Source: Linnemannia schmuckeri (Eukaryota > Mortierellomycota > Mortierellomycetes > Mortierellales > Mortierellaceae). Taken from it: 64,000 nt of DNA. The position numbers and the translations under genes are program-made. The stretch is taken from the NCBI GenBank assembly GCA_029449235.1, contig JANATG010000009.1, positions 1,922,001 to 1,986,000 of the forward strand. The letters are read 5' to 3'. Positions 43,062 to 56,763 of this stretch are shown here, piece by piece; positions within the stretch are counted from its first letter, which is position 1; every line of letters starts with the position of its first letter. The notes beneath the pieces were generated by a model. The model saw only the letters and a list, made by a program, of their open reading frames with translations, searched no databases and was not told the DNA's origin.

Positions 43062-46000
43062 ACGAACCATGCTCACTATGTGATTGCCTTTCTTGCTCTC
43101 CTTTTTCAAGAACAGCAGAAACAAAGTGCGCCACTGATATTCAGGCGCCTTTAAATCCGTCAAAATCATCGATCATTCCTGTCGGTTGACTCCTTTGTTG
43201 GTCTCAGGTCCATTAATGACCGTCGAATTTACATATCGCCATCCTCCGCCAACTCTCACACTCTCTGTTTCTTGACTCTCCTGTTTCTTATCCTTGTCAA
43301 TAACTTTCTCATTCAGACGATTCTTCATTCACGAATTTGAATCTCTCATTTCGAGTTCATTCCAAAGGGGGGTGATTTGAGGGTGATTGCTGCTTATGTG
43401 ATGGACACAAAAAAAAAAAAAAAATAAAAAATAAGGAGACACAAGAAAAAGAAGACACTCACTCTGTTTGAGTATTGTTGGTTCAGGTCCAGGCGAATAA
43501 TAAAAAGAGAGTTTAAGGGATCGAAAATATGCAAAAAGAAAAAGGTGGCGAAGAAAAAAAAAGGGGGGGAGTGAAAGGGAAAAGTACAAAGGCGGGAAAG
43601 GCAAACAAACAAGAAACAAATAACGAAGCGAAAAAAAAAAAAAAAAAAAAGCAAAGGAAAGCAGCAAAAAACAGAGTTATTAGATAGAAATTGGAAAGAA
43701 AAGAGTTAGCTGGATTTTGTTAGCTGCTCAACCTGATAAAAATCCTCACTGGCTGGGTTGAGTTTTTCATTATCAATATATTTTTTTACACGCTCTCAAT
43801 AAATGATTCTGACTACCTGGCTGACTCTCTCCTTTTTTCTTCTCATTCGCTGTAACAGGACGACTCTGTAACGACCATATATGTGTTTGTGCCACCATGT
43901 GTTCAAACTTCAAAGACAACATAAAACCAAACACCGCCTCTTCTCACAGTCCCAGTCCAATCAAACAATTCAGTTCAATCAAACAGCAAAGCCTAGCCAA
44001 GTCTTGGCCATTAGCCTAGCCCAGCAACGGTAGTTATTCCCGATCACTCCTCCCTCTTTTCTCCTACCACCAACTCCAGGAACAAGAAGAGCAAGAGCAA
44101 GCCTGCTCCTCTTGCCTCCTGTGGATGTTCCAGCTGGATTTACATTGATGATTGCCTGCCCTGATTGTTTTTTTGTCCTGATGTCGCAAAAAAAAACTGT
44201 CGCCTTTTTTATGTTTATTCTGCAATATAAACTCCTAGATCGCGTTTTCTTTTCCGCATCGTTGTATGTCACTTGTCTCTATGTGCGGTGTGTTCCATCT
44301 GATTGTCCCTGAACAAAAATATCCAAAATCCAAGCAAAGAGACCTATTCTTGGACATAGTCTCTCCATCGTTCTTCCCCCTTCTTCACCATCATCCTTCT
44401 TCTCTTTCATTATTGTTTCCTTGCATATCTCTCTGTCTCGGTATTTTGGACGTCTGAGATAAAGGCCATCGCCCATTGTCCAATTTTTATCATCTCTTCG
44501 TGACCTTGTCGTCTCACCCAGTTTCTTTTTTGCATTGCCGTGTCGTGTTTGCGCCCAAATGCATCGGAGGCAGATGGCCGATTCACACTCTCACCCTTCT
44601 CCATCTTACTCGTCATGACCCTTGTTTCTCGTACTCAACAGACAAAAAATGTTAAAAATAAAGCAGTAATCAATTGCTTTGATACATGCATTAACGCTTG
44701 GACACTAGGGTAAAAAAAACGAGAAAACGAATGTTATAAAATTCAGGGAAAAAAAGCTATCGCCATCATCCTAGACATTGTTCACGGGAAAGTGACACTC
44801 TTAGATTGTAGAGAATATCAGCTTTCTCCATTGGCAGCTTCCCTTACAATGTTCCTTTCGCTCGGATTAAAAAATGGTCGTGGTCGTCATTTTGTTTCTC
44901 TTTCATTTCTTTCTTTCTTGCGCCTAGTTGGTCAGCTAGACTACTCATATTTTTTTTTATAATGATTTAGAAACTAACTTCAAAAAGACGGAAGGAATGC
45001 AAGAGTTAAAAAGAAGGTTCATGGCAAAAAAGAAAATCTAATTGCGTTCCTGCAGAGAAACAGCCTCCTCAACGTTCCGCCTCCCGTTTTTCTGTTCCTA
45101 ATTAGAGATTCACCAAGGGAGAGAGGAACCAAGTTCGTTGGCAAAAGCTGCCTTTTCTGCCAAGGGACCAGCTTTCGCATAGCCATTTGTTATCCTTACT
45201 TCCTTAGCGCCTCGAAAAAGACGATGTCTTTCTCACTGGAACTCTTTTTTTTTGTTATTAGTTAAAAAGATCAACAAAGACATGTATCATATTTTCGATG
45301 TCTACAAAACAATCAATGCAAAAGGCTTGCCATGAACCCACCATTTCCACAGACAATGCACTTACCAAAAAACGACCATAGACCCTCTCTCCCAGAATAC
45401 ACCTTTCACTCTCTACCCACTACGACGACCAGCCTGCCGTTATTTTTATCCACTTTTACACAACACAGCTCACTGGTCTCATACGCTTTACATAATACAC
45501 CCTCCATCTTACGCCTCATTGACCAAGTCCGCACCTCTGATCTACTACCAGAGGCGCATGAGCATTGTGCCATAATTTGAAGCGCTGGAATGAGGCCAAG
45601 TGTAAGTTTGTCCACTTCAAAATTTTTCTTGCGCTCTCTCTCTCCCTCTCTCTCTCGTTGCTCACGCCCTCGTCTCAAAAAAAAAAACGGCGGGACAAAC
45701 ATCCGAGGCGGCTCTCACTTCTTAGGTTCTCGATCACTCTCTCTCTTACTAATGCTCATTCATTCCACTTAATTCTCCAGCGGCTGGCCTCCTACTATCC
45801 CACTTCACCTACCCCACCTTGCCCACCCAAAATTCTCATTAACTACACTTCGCTGCTTTCCTCAGCAAGCACAACAAAACAATAACAATGCAAAGTGCAT
45901 ATTTCTCCTATCCCTCGCCACTCTTTCCTCCTTCCTCATCCAAGTCTCGCAAAGCCCATCCTTCCCACCACCTGCATATCGAATTGATATGATTTCGATT

Positions 46001-46730
46001 TTTGATGTCATAGGCATGCTTTTTTTTTTTCTTTCTTTTCTTTTCTTTTTTCCATGCCTTGTTCTTTGTTTACAGTTGCCTTTTCTTTTCGTTGTATTGC
46101 TTATCAAAGCGCAGGTCGCCTTGCCTTTTGTTATGCTGTCAATGACACCAATTGTAATCTCCTTTCTTCATACAAGTACTTCGTTAATCACTGTTCTTTG
46201 GTCTTGTCCCTGCCCTGCGTACCCGAAACAGGCCCTCGTTGTTTTTGCCGTGTGCTCGTATTGCCTTTGTCTATCTGTCATGCCTTACTTTGGTGTCCAC
46301 TAATTTGGACCGCATCATCAAAACCGCCTTCTTTTAGCCCAAGGTTATATTTATTGGACATATTTCTGTGTTTTGTTACAAACTATTGAAGAAAGAGAAG
46401 AAAAAAAATAATACAAGATGCTTTTTGAACAAAAAAGTAAAGGAAAAATGGAAAGGGAAAAAAAAAAACGTATTATCACGCGTCCGCCTCTGAAAAAGAG
46501 CGGAGCGAATGGGGTGTTGGAAATGCGAAAGAGATATAGGAAAGTTGGAGGAGTGATTGCTGTGCGCTGGCGCTGGCGTAAAAGCTGATTGTTTTGCTGT
46601 TTGATGTTGCTGTTGCGATTGGCGTCTTGTGTCGTAGGATATTTGAGTGTGGTAGATATAAATGTGTGTGTGTATTTGTGCAAATGTGTGTGTGTGGAGA
46701 GAATGTGAGTGTGCGATTGATTTCTGACGT

Positions 46731-49700
46731 CTAAGGTTTGGCAGCCTTGGCGGGGTCCATGCCGGCGGCTTCGAGCAACTGGGCGGTGTATTTGTAGGCG
46801 TTGGGGACATCAATGGCGGTATCGGGCAAGAACTCGAGAGGATCAGCAAATCCAGTCTCGAAGTCCTCAGCAGAGACAATCTTCTCTGCAACAAGCTTCT
46901 TGAACACCTCGGCAATGCTGTCAACATCAGTCGCCTTCATCTCCATCGACTGGTTGACAAACTCCGTCACAAGCAAGGGGCGGTAGACAGCATCCAACTC
47001 CTTGACGCTGATCAACATCTCGTTCATATCCTTCAATGAGAGGTACTCCTTGAGTGTGTTAGCGATACTACGCTGAGCCTCATCCTTGGTCTTCTTGGGT
47101 GCCTCAGGGGCGGCCTCAGCCTTGGGCTTCTCGGCAGTGGCCTCAACAGGGGCTGTGCGAGGAAGCAGGTTGAGACGGCGACGCTCAGTGGGCTTCTCAG
47201 CATCTACGCTGCCACGGCGATCGCTGGTATCACCCTCCAAAGCACTATCATCAGTTAAAAAATGTAATTCGAGGATTAGTTAAATGACTATAACGAGTGC
47301 AATAATATCCCATCGCAAAATAACAAAACATGGTCAAAACTTACGCAAAGATGTTGGTGGAGCTGAGCTGGCGGGGAGTCTCAGGCTGGGGAGCAGCCTT
47401 GGCCTCACCACCCTTGGTCTTGCGGAGCGAGCCAAAGACAGACTGCGATGGTCCGAGGCTGGGGGTTCCGCTGACCTTGGAGCGAGCAGTGTTACCGAAG
47501 GATGACAGATCACCGGCCTTCTTGGGCAAGTTGGAAACAGTGGACCAGCCATCCGCACCCATCTGAGGAGCGTTCATGTCGTGGCGAGCATCTCCAGAGC
47601 CACCACGGAACGAAGGACCACGGCTCAATTGCTCGCGGCGGTTGGGGAGGCCACGGGCGCCACCGGAGGAGGCGCTGCGGCGCATCATCTCCTTCTCCTT
47701 CTCTTCGGCCTGACGGGCAGCCTCCTCGTGAATCTCGGCAATGGTCTTGGGACCAGTAGCGGCACGGCGGTTGACCCACTTGTTGGCGCGAAGATCGATG
47801 ACATCCTGAACCATGAAGCGAATACGACTGGGAAGCTTGGTGTTCTTGGTCAACTCAGTCATACGAACAAAGTAGATATCCATGTGGTTCTTGGCCTCGG
47901 GTCTGTCGAGCTGGAGACCGACGGTGGTCATCAGTTTGCAGAGACCCTCGGTCTCCTCTTCCTCAGGCTCCTTGACGTTGGCCAAGAGCTTCTTGACACA
48001 CTCGTGCATGATCTTCTCGGTCAACATGTTCAACTTGAACAACTCTCCGATAAAGTGAATGAGACCGAGACCCTGACGCTTGGCCTTCATGAGGATGTAG
48101 TACTCGTCGGACATAAGATCGGGACCGTCCTTGTCGTTCAACGAGACACCGCCAGCGGCAGCCTTGTCCTTCCATCCCTTCATGAAATCCTCCTGACATC
48201 TGTGCAGAAGGTACTTGCGGAAGAGCTTTCCTCCGGTCGATCCCTCAACGCTCACATCCTTGACTTCGGGCGAGACCTTCTCCATGAGCTTGTGGCACAA
48301 CTGGGCATAGACGCTTCCAAAGTTGGGCTCATCGGTAGCCTTCTCGAAGATGATCTGAATGCAGTGCTTCAAAGTAGTACCGTCATCCTCCTTGGAGCTG
48401 AGGTTGGCAATCTCGATGACCTTGTCTGAAATAGAATCGAACTTCTCCAAAGTCAACTTGTTCAAGAGACCCTTGACCTTACGAGCCACAACCTCCTGGG
48501 AAATAGGCTCCTCACCGTTGAGGGCAGCAGGAGTCTGGGCGGCGTTGACAGTAGGGGTCCAGGCGTTCTCGGTCTTTTCCAGAGGGACGATATCGGCCAG
48601 AGGAATGGTGAGAGCGGGCTCCTGGTGACCACGGTCACCACCACGTCCTCCTCCGCCACCACGCTTGCCACCACGGGATCCACGCTGGGAAGGAGGGCGG
48701 GAGAGGTTGTTGTTGCGGGGAAGGAAGTTGTTGTCGCTGGGGGAGCGGTGGATACGGTTGTCGCCGCTATGGGTGCGCATACCCATGGGAACGCCGTTGG
48801 GGCCACCCAAACCACCCATCTTGTTGCCGAAGCTGAAGGAGCCCATAGGCTGAGCGGGCTTGCCACGACCGTTAGGCATGGCACCACGGGGACCACGCTG
48901 GGAGCCACCGGGCGAAGGCATGCCGCGCTCGTTACCATCGCCACCCAAGACGTCGAGGGAAGGAAGGGAATCGGGCTTGTCCGTACAGACGTTCATGAAC
49001 TGCATCAAAAAGTCACGATCGTATCTGAACTTTCCTTGGGCATCAGCATTTCCTGGAGACTGGATGTGCGAGGGGTAGCTAACAGCTCCAAAGTTCTCAA
49101 TGCGGGTTGAAGGGCTGGGGGTAGGGGCAGAGACGGTGCGGGCAAGGTCGACAGAGAGACCGGACTTAGCAGAGTCGGGGGCAGCCTTGGCCTCGGCAGC
49201 CTCAGCAGCAGCCTTCTTCTCGGAGGCGGCAGCCTGCTCCTGCTCCAGCTTGACCTTCTCGGCTAACTTGGCGGTCTCCAAAGCAATGCGACGCTCAGCC
49301 TCGAGCTTCTCGGCACGCTCCTTCTCCTTGGCAGCCTCGGCCTCAGCCTTCTCCTTCTCCACGCGAGCCTTTTCGGCAGCCTCGGCCTTTTCGCGGGCAA
49401 TGCGCTCCTCTTCCTCCTTGCGCTTGCGCTCGGCCTCGATGCGCTCCTGCTCCTCGCGCTCTTCCTTCTCCTTGCGCTCGCGTTCTTCCTTTTCCTTGCG
49501 CTCCTTCTCCTCCTGTTCCTCGCGGATGCGGCGCTCCTCGGCCTCCTTTTCCTCGCGGATACGGCGTTCTTCGGCCTCCTTGGCTTCGCGCTCGATGCGC
49601 TCCTTCTCCTCACGCTCCAGACGCTCCTTCTCCTCCTTCTCCTTGCGCTCCTTCTCTTCCTTCTCCTTGCGTTCCCGCTCCTCGCGCTCCTTCTCGGCAG

Positions 49701-52203
49701 GATTAACGATCTTGATGACGTTCTTGACGGGAGGAGGAGTGATGATGCTCTTCTTCTCCTCTTCAGTGGCGGTCTTCACGTCAGCAACGTTAGCCTTGGC
49801 AACCTTGCTGTCGAGAGAAGGAGAAGAGGTGGCCTCGGGCTTGACCTCCGCCTTAGTCTCGGGGTTGATGATAGCAATACGCTTGGAACCCTGAGCCTGA
49901 GGGGTGAAGGCAGGAGCGTTGGTGTTGAAGGGCTGTCTGGTGGCGATAGGCTGACGAGGGGGAACGCTGTAAGCAGGCATGCCTTGAGGGTACATGGGCT
50001 GCTGGTAGTATGCGGATTGATCATAAGCGGGCATGTACTATTAAATGAGCCGGAAGGAAAATTGGTTTCTGGTCAGCTGCGGATTCGTTTGCGTGGAATT
50101 TTTCCGATGTATCAAATGACAATTTATATTAAGACCCACTGTGCAGTATCCAAAAAAAAGTTAAAACTTACGTATTGGTTATGACCCCACTGAGGTTGAG
50201 TGTGCTGAGGGTGCATGTGGTGATTAGTCTGGGGGTTCATGGGCCTCATGTTCTTGATGGGAGGCTGCTGAGAAGTGAAGCCAGCAGCTCCAGCAGGGGG
50301 AGCACCCATAGAGGGCATCATAGGAGCCTGAGAGATGGCGGGAGGCACCTGAGCACGGTAATGGTGCTCGTTGGTGTGTGCAGAGTTAGTCGAATCCGTG
50401 CGTCTGTGCTGGTTCTGAGAGCCATGGGCAGAGGCAGGCTTGAAAGTGTTGTGGTGAGATTCAGCAGGCACGGATTGAGTAGGCTCATGAGCTGGTGCAG
50501 CAGCAGTCTGATGAGAGAGAAAATACAAAAGTATCGGATGGGTTAGGCAAAGGCAAATGACCGATTGTGTTTTGGTTTTTTTCTTATCCCCATTAGCTTG
50601 CATGAGGGTTATGGATATGCTCCTTGTTTGCACGAAACACAAAGTCGATTTTGAAGAGTGCGACTCACCTCCTCTGGCTTGTTGCTCGAGATCTTCTTTG
50701 TGGCGGTGATGCTTCCAAAAGTCATGGCGTCCTCAGTAGCAGTAGCAGCTGGGGTCTCCTCGCTCGAGGCCGCAGGTGCCGATCCTGAAGTCGAGTCGTT
50801 AATTGATCCGAACTGAACTGATGCGGCTACAAAAAGGTATAAGCGTATTTAAAAGAAAAAAGATTGTCAGATGACGGGTGATATCTCGAAAAAGTTGAGT
50901 ATTGTTCGATGAAGATCAACTTACCAGGAGTAGCAGCGGGCTTGGCGGCGGCGGGCTGGCCCTTCACGGCTGCCGCAGCAGTGGGTACCTGTGATCTTCT
51001 GTTGGCACTGTTTGTCGATGGCATTCGCAAGAGAGACACAGAGAGAGGATTGGCAGCAAGGAAAAAGGCAAGGAGATAGTAATATAAAAAATAAAAGTCA
51101 GCCATTAGTTTGTGTGTCTAGAATCATATGCTATCATCAGTCAGTCCGTCGGTCGGTCGGTCTCTGCAGATGCCCTTTCTTGGCTACCCAGTCTGTCTGA
51201 GTGGGGTGAAGTCTCCCACTAATAATAATAAATCCCAATAGGAAGAAAAAAAATGAAAAAAAAAATAGTGCGAACGGGCCACCGAAAAATGACAAGACGA
51301 GCTTTATGCCATATGGTAAGATCAGAGACGGTGCCCGGATGAGGGTCCAAGTGGATCTCGCTCCAAAAAACCTCATCGTTGCCGTTCCTTTTGTGAATCC
51401 CGCAGTAAACAAAAATAAAAATCTAAATAGGATAGCTCCTGCTGTTATTGTTATTGTTATTGTTGTTGGCTGTCCTGTTGTGTTTCCTGTATATTGACTG
51501 AAGGGGTTTCTTTTGTGTTGATGTGGGCAATTAGGTTGACCATATGAGGTGTTGGTGCGGTGTATGTGGATTGGGGATCAAGTGGAATATAGCCGATTCA
51601 AGCCCACATAGTAAAGTAGATTGCAAAGAAGACCACAGATCACAACTTGGCGCAGACGCCACATACACACACACCGACTGACGTCTGCACCAAAAGAGAC
51701 AAAAAAAAACTTTCCCGAGTCGAGATCCATGAATCCACGCCAGAAACCAAAAAAGGGTACAGCGTAAAAACAACAAAGAGATATGCAACAGAATAACGAG
51801 CAAAAGAATGAGCTTGTTTGTTCGAGTGAACGTACGCATGGTTAGCCTTGGCGGCTACAGCAGAATAGTTGCCATTGGCAGTTGAAGGTGTGGTGGGGAT
51901 TGAGGTGACAGGCTTCGCCGAGGAAGGCTTTGAAGGAGTGCTTGAGGTAGAAGAAGAGTTGTTGACTGCAGCAGCCTGGCTTCCTGAAGACGGCGTCGTG
52001 GCTGTCGACGAGGGAGTCTGTGAGGCGGCGGCGGGGGCAGCAGCAGCGGCGGAAGAAGGGGTGGCGGCGGGAGTAGCTGGTGTGGTCGTCGTGGCTGATT
52101 GAGTCGGGGGGTGGTTGGCTTTGTTGGTGTTTTTCTGGGCAGCCGCGGCAAAGCTGATGGGAGGGGTACCGGATGTAGAGTGTTGGGTCGAATTCCTTTT
52201 CAT
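46731..52203 (-). CDS. TIF4631: Translation initiation factor eIF4G
   Basis: Six exons on the minus strand: 52203-51836, 51007-50925, 50826-50669, 50507-50172, 50037-47345 and 47244-46731, all GT-AG and in phase; 1,383 residues. The N-terminus is Ala/Thr/Ser-rich and includes FGSINDSTSG, of the type seen in fungal eIF4G. A charged Glu/Lys/Arg block of about 170 residues (49698-49190) predicts a single long helix. The eIF4E-binding motif is YDRDFLM (49003-49023), fitting Y-x4-L-hydrophobic. The MIF4G domain follows (VARKVKGLLNKLTLEKFDSI to about VQDVIDLRANKW), which binds eIF4A, then an Arg/Ser linker and an MA3 domain in the last exon (RSIANTLKEYLSLKDMNEML). No C-terminal W2 domain is present, as usual in fungi. 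It scaffolds the cap-binding eIF4F complex. Confidence 0.95.
51008..51835 (-). other. 828-nt first intron of the eIF4G gene
   Basis: It joins a codon split GC|T. It holds a (GTCG)-like microsatellite near 51147-51162 and TTATTG repeats near 51443-51463. It is much longer than the four other introns of the gene (98-161 bases), as often seen for first introns of translation-factor genes. Confidence 0.75.
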
Positions 52204-53458
52204 AATAGGTGATTTGTTTTTAATACATAACCCACGGGGGATGGAGTTACAGTGGGAAGAGGGGAGGGGTGGTGGGTGAAGGGGAGAAACGGGTGATGAA
52301 AAAGAGGGGAGGAAGGGGGATGGGTGAAGAAAGAAGAAAAGAAGAGGCAGACGAGCTTAAGACTGCGAATGAAAAAAGAAAAAAAAATGATTCGAATGAC
52401 GAAAGCACAAAAAAAGAAAATAAGGAAAAGGGCTACTGAGGTGTGTGGTAGCCGTAAGAAGGAGAGGAGAGGGTTGAGAATGAAAGATTCAAAAGAAGAA
52501 AGTAGAGGATAAAAGAGAGAGAATAAAAGAGAAGAGAGAAAAAGAAGAAGAACAAGAGAGATTACTAATAAGCACATGAATGAGATCTACACTTCGCTCT
52601 GTGGTTGATCAAAGACTTAGTAGAGACTCTTTTTTGTTCTTTGCCACTCTCGATTGACGCGGTACTAGCACAGTATGGGCCTATTTAACGTAAATCAGTG
52701 CTGATTTTGACAATGCTCACTGATGACACCGCAGTGATGCGAGTTTCCTTTCTCCCTATCCCTTTCTGTCCCTCCCTATCGCTATCCCTACCCCAAAAGA
52801 TGTCCATGCCATTTTTCCACTTCGTTGTTATCCTATCCTCATACCATCATACCCTCAACACAATCACCAGCTGAGACTACTGTTCACTCTCTTTTCTTCG
52901 CCTTGTTGCCAACGCAACTGTGGACATGCCAGCCATCTCGGCCAAAGAAAAAAAGTCTTCAAATCCAAAAATGTAAACAAGCAAAAATTCAAATCATCAA
53001 GGGGCTCGCTCTCCCTTTTCTTTTTTTTTTCTTCGACCTCTTTGTTTCGTCTCCTTCCCCCCTGCAGCCCTGTAGCCCTGCGAGATCCCGCGAACAAAAA
53101 AAAAAATTGCGCCCCCTGGTCCATCTTTTTTTTTTTTTTTTTTTTTTTTCTGCTTGGTCGATGAGGTTCATCATAGTATCCTTTGCTAAATACGAAAAAG
53201 AAAAAGAAAAGGAAAAAGGAAAAGGAAAAAGCAAAAAAAAAAAAAAAAAAAAAAAAAAACCACCCATAACGGCAATGACATAAGTGTCCACTAAACCACC
53301 ACTACCACTCGACTTTCCTTTGTCTTCTTTCCCCTTACTAAAGCACTCGCAATATCCCCCTTCGTCTCTGTTTTTCAACTTTTTTTAAGCATATTTTTAT
53401 TTTTTATTTTTTTTTAGACAATAACAACAATAAAGGGCGACCATAGCGTCCGTTTTTT
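52204..53458. other. eIF4G promoter and RIC8 3' region
   Basis: 1.25 kb without a supported exon. Purine-rich near 52260-52560. A T-run of about 24 near 53126-53149 and an A-run of about 27 near 53233-53259 are complementary and could fold back. Confidence 0.5.
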
Positions 53459-56400
53459 CTACACTTTGCCATAAATACGTTCAAGTTCTTCTTCCTCCTC
53501 CTGCTCTTTACGCTCCTGCTCATCATAGTACCGATCCCTCTCCCGCTGCTTCAATCCAGCCTCCAATGCAGGGTTGCGCACATCCATCACTCCGGTCCGA
53601 CGCAACTTGTCAAACAGATCTAACAATCGCCCTGCCTCTTCTTCCTTTTCTTCCTCAGTCATATCCGCCATCGCTGTCCGGATCGCAGAAGGATCCGGGT
53701 AGTATGCCCCTGTAATCGGGTTCACGGCTGCCGAGGATACTGAGGAAGTCGATGACATTCGGCGATTCAACGGTGCGGACTCGATCGTCGTCGATACTGC
53801 TGTCCTTGTTGCTGATGACGCCGTCGTAGATGTGGGTGACTTTGCTGCGGCAGCGGTCGCTGCAGAGGACGAGGACGATGACACTATAGAAGTGGGTGTC
53901 ACAGGCGAGAGGGGGCTGGTAGGCGATGAAGCGGTCGCTTCAGCGGCTGCTGCCTTCTTGGACGACATATCCACCTCCTCATCCTTACCCTCACCATCCT
54001 CTTCTTCATCAGAGTCAATCCCGCTAACAGATGCTGGCACGCCCAAGTTCCTGTTCATCAAGAATCCCGCAGCGTTACCGTATCCAACATGACGCGTCAA
54101 CAATGAGGCTAGAAATTTACATAAAACAAAAAAAATCAGAATGCGTAATCAGTATTGTTGAGCATCGGTACGTATATGGACTATTTTCCTTTCTCCCTTC
54201 AATTCCTGCAGGCCATGTCACCCCTGCATATGATTATTTTTGTTTCTGTTTCAAAGAACACCACCCCAAGAAACGCGCTGCGGTGACTTACGATCCTCAT
54301 TACAGACCACAAACAAGAGCTGACTGACAGTGTCCTTGATCTGGGGGAACCGCGCCGACGTCATTCGTCGGATCAGCCTTGCTGAAAACGTGTCACCCTT
54401 CTCCAATGGACGTGATCGATCCCTATTATAATAAGGTCAACGTTACCAGATGTTAGTGTTTTCAGCGCACAAGAATATGTATGCCGTGACTACAAAATAT
54501 CTCTCTATTGTACTTACACGTCGTCGGGCAAGAGCCTTGCCTTCATGGCTTTCCTGCCTTCTCCCCCAGCCGAAGCAATGTTGGTCAAAACAATGACCAA
54601 AGGTGGCACAATCTCGTCCAATTCAGTTCCATTGCTCATGCCATCGGTCGAGGCCTCGTCGTCCGTGTTCAATGAGTGCTTGAGGGTATCATCCAGGATC
54701 TGAAGCAAGACACTCAACAACGTCGCCTTCTGCGATCGCGTCACCAACAGAGCGGATGCCGAGATAGGAAAGTTCAGTAGCACATGGATCGCGTGCGAGT
54801 GTGGAGGTTCCAATGGGTTGGGCTGAGATGTTGGGATTGTAATGATAATCGAAATAATCGTCGGCAGCAGACTATTCAGAAAAAACGGAGAGAAGAAAGG
54901 TTAGGCAATCTTAGATGTTTGCGATATGTCTAGGAAGGCAAGTATAGCTGATAGTTAATGAGAGCAAATGGTGCTGAGAGGAGGCGAGACGGTACCTTTG
55001 GAATCGCTTCCCTGAAGCCTCGGCTTTTTGCTCTGGAGTAAAATCGGCCTCCTCTGGTCTGTCAATCTTGGGATCCCACATCATCAAGTTGAAAAGGTAC
55101 TTCAGAGCCTCGCTCAGCACCATCGATTGGGTAAACATGGTACCATCCGGGGACCTAGCCAGTTGTGTTTTCAGTACCTGCAAAGGACCAAATGTGTTGG
55201 GTGTCAAAAATTAAATAAACGTTGGCGCAGACATCTAGTGTTGTACAATAGTATTACAACGCACAAAAAACGATGGACTTACGACGCCAACGTTGTTGAC
55301 AGCTTGATGATGATCGAGCAAGCTCCTAACAACCGTAGTCGCGTCAATCGTCATCAAGAAGAGGATGCGACTAAACAAGAACTGAGATTCATTCGACAAT
55401 TGCGATCGCTAGCAAGAAGAAGAGAAGAAATATATCGGTAAGTATGGTCGGAATACAAGCGGAGCAAATTAAAAATTTATAAAGCGATTGACCAAAAATA
55501 ATACAAATCATAATATTTGTCATACCTTGAGCAATACACTGCACTGGCTGTGTCCTTCCAGTCGTTCAAAGGTTGGTTTTGTCGAGGGTTTGAGAAGAAG
55601 TGCGTTGGCCAGACATTTCAATGCTTCTCTTGAGCAAGTCTTGTCAATGTTGACTTCCGTGGCCTTGTGTAGTCCCGAATGATACATCAGCGTGCGGATT
55701 CCCTATTGTTCCAGTATGAAGAAAAGAACAAGTTCGCGTTCAACAGTTTAGTCTTTTGAGAAAGGCTCCCTCATTAGATCAATGGGAGAACACTTCCCCA
55801 TTTCAGTACTATCGTAACAAGGGGCCTAAGAATAAGAAAAAAAATCAAGGGGTAGTAGAGAAGAGAGGAGTAGCACCAGCACGACTTTTATAAAACCAGG
55901 GCGCTAGGTCAAATATACTGAGCAATGTGAAGGGGGGAGGGGGAAGGGTAGTCCTGGCACTCAGGGGTTTGGCGAAACAGCTGGATAGTGAGCCAGGGTG
56001 GCAAGGCAAGTGGAAAGGCTCGTTGCCGAGAACATCACCGCACAAAATGTATTCTGTATTCTGACTGGGCGAACAATGCACCGCCGAAAGGGGGGAAGGA
56101 AGTCGCCATAATGGGCGTAGTCCCTCTTCTCTCTGTCAGTTCATCTAGTCCCACTTCCTGTTCATTGGCGCTGTCCTCCTGACAAAAGAAGCTTGGTTGG
56201 TAGCGAGTGGCATACCTCTTCAGTGAAAATGCTATCACAGCCTTCTGTCGAGCGACCAAGAGTTTTGAGAGCTTGAATGGCCAATGTGCGCTCTATCAAG
56301 CAATTAATGAAGCAGTAAGCAGTAGCAGAGCGTTTAGTCCGAGGCTTTATCTCTCAACTGCCACTTGCTCGTTCGTGAAGGAGGAGAAGGGAAACTTCTG

Positions 56401-56763
56401 CCTCAGGGGTAGGTTCTCACCTCGTTCGTTCCAGTTCCTGGCGACTCCTCCTTCCTTCAGGTCGTGAATAAGAGCGTCTACGGTAGGTTTACGGTCATCA
56501 TAGTCGACGACAATGCTACCTATTAGAGGGTGCACCAAAGAAACGACAGTCGTGTTTTAGTGAAAGGAACACTAAAAAAGTAGTACGGTGCAGCCAAACT
56601 GTAAATAGGTGAGTCGGGATGAAAGGGAGATGTTGACCATGGCAAGTGGGACAGAGAATGTAGATGGAAGTGTGAAGAGAAGAAAAGTACCGGTGGCGAT
56701 GTTCTGGAGAACAGAGGCGACATTTTTTCCGGCCGCTCGGTCGTGGATGGTATGGTATGCCAT
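53459..56763 (-). CDS. RIC8: RIC8 (synembryn), chaperone and exchange factor for G-protein alpha subunits
   Basis: Nine exons on the minus strand: 56763-56691, 56519-56421, 56292-56216, 55702-55526, 55408-55283, 55177-54996, 54871-54518, 54422-54292 and 54108-53459. Every join is GT-AG and in phase; 622 residues. The armadillo-like Ric8 fold is recognisable from ALIHDLKEGGVARNW, REALKCLANALLLKP, SEALKYLFNLMMWDP, then LEKGDTFSARLIRRM, VSQLLFVVCNED and the family hallmark HVGYGNAAGFLMNRNL. The last 200 residues add a Ser/Thr/Ala-rich acidic insert and a Gln/Glu-rich charged end. In fungi Ric8 folds and activates G-alpha subunits in pheromone, nutrient and growth signalling. It sits between eIF4G and an mRNA-export gene, all on the same strand. 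Confidence 0.93.

Larger units (their letters stand above)
41638..46730. other. 5.1-kb gene-poor region between CYRI and eIF4G
   Basis: This is the largest stretch without a supported gene. The left third is asymmetric: purine-rich on the plus strand with (CCTTT)n and (GGAAAA)n tracts. A perfect 11-bp inverted repeat lies at 43026-43061, and A-runs near 43404 and 43632. Around 44.0-46.3 kb I see only short unsupported frames. No tRNA or snRNA signature was found by eye. Confidence 0.55.

Noticed and set aside
47581..48429. 282-codon plus-strand frame inside eIF4G
   Set aside because: Antisense shadow of the MIF4G domain; Leu/Gly/Asp-rich, no start context or domain.
49100..49894. 264-codon plus-strand Ser/Arg/Phe-rich frame
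   Set aside because: It is the complement of the Glu/Lys/Arg helix of eIF4G (CTC/TTC codons), not a gene.
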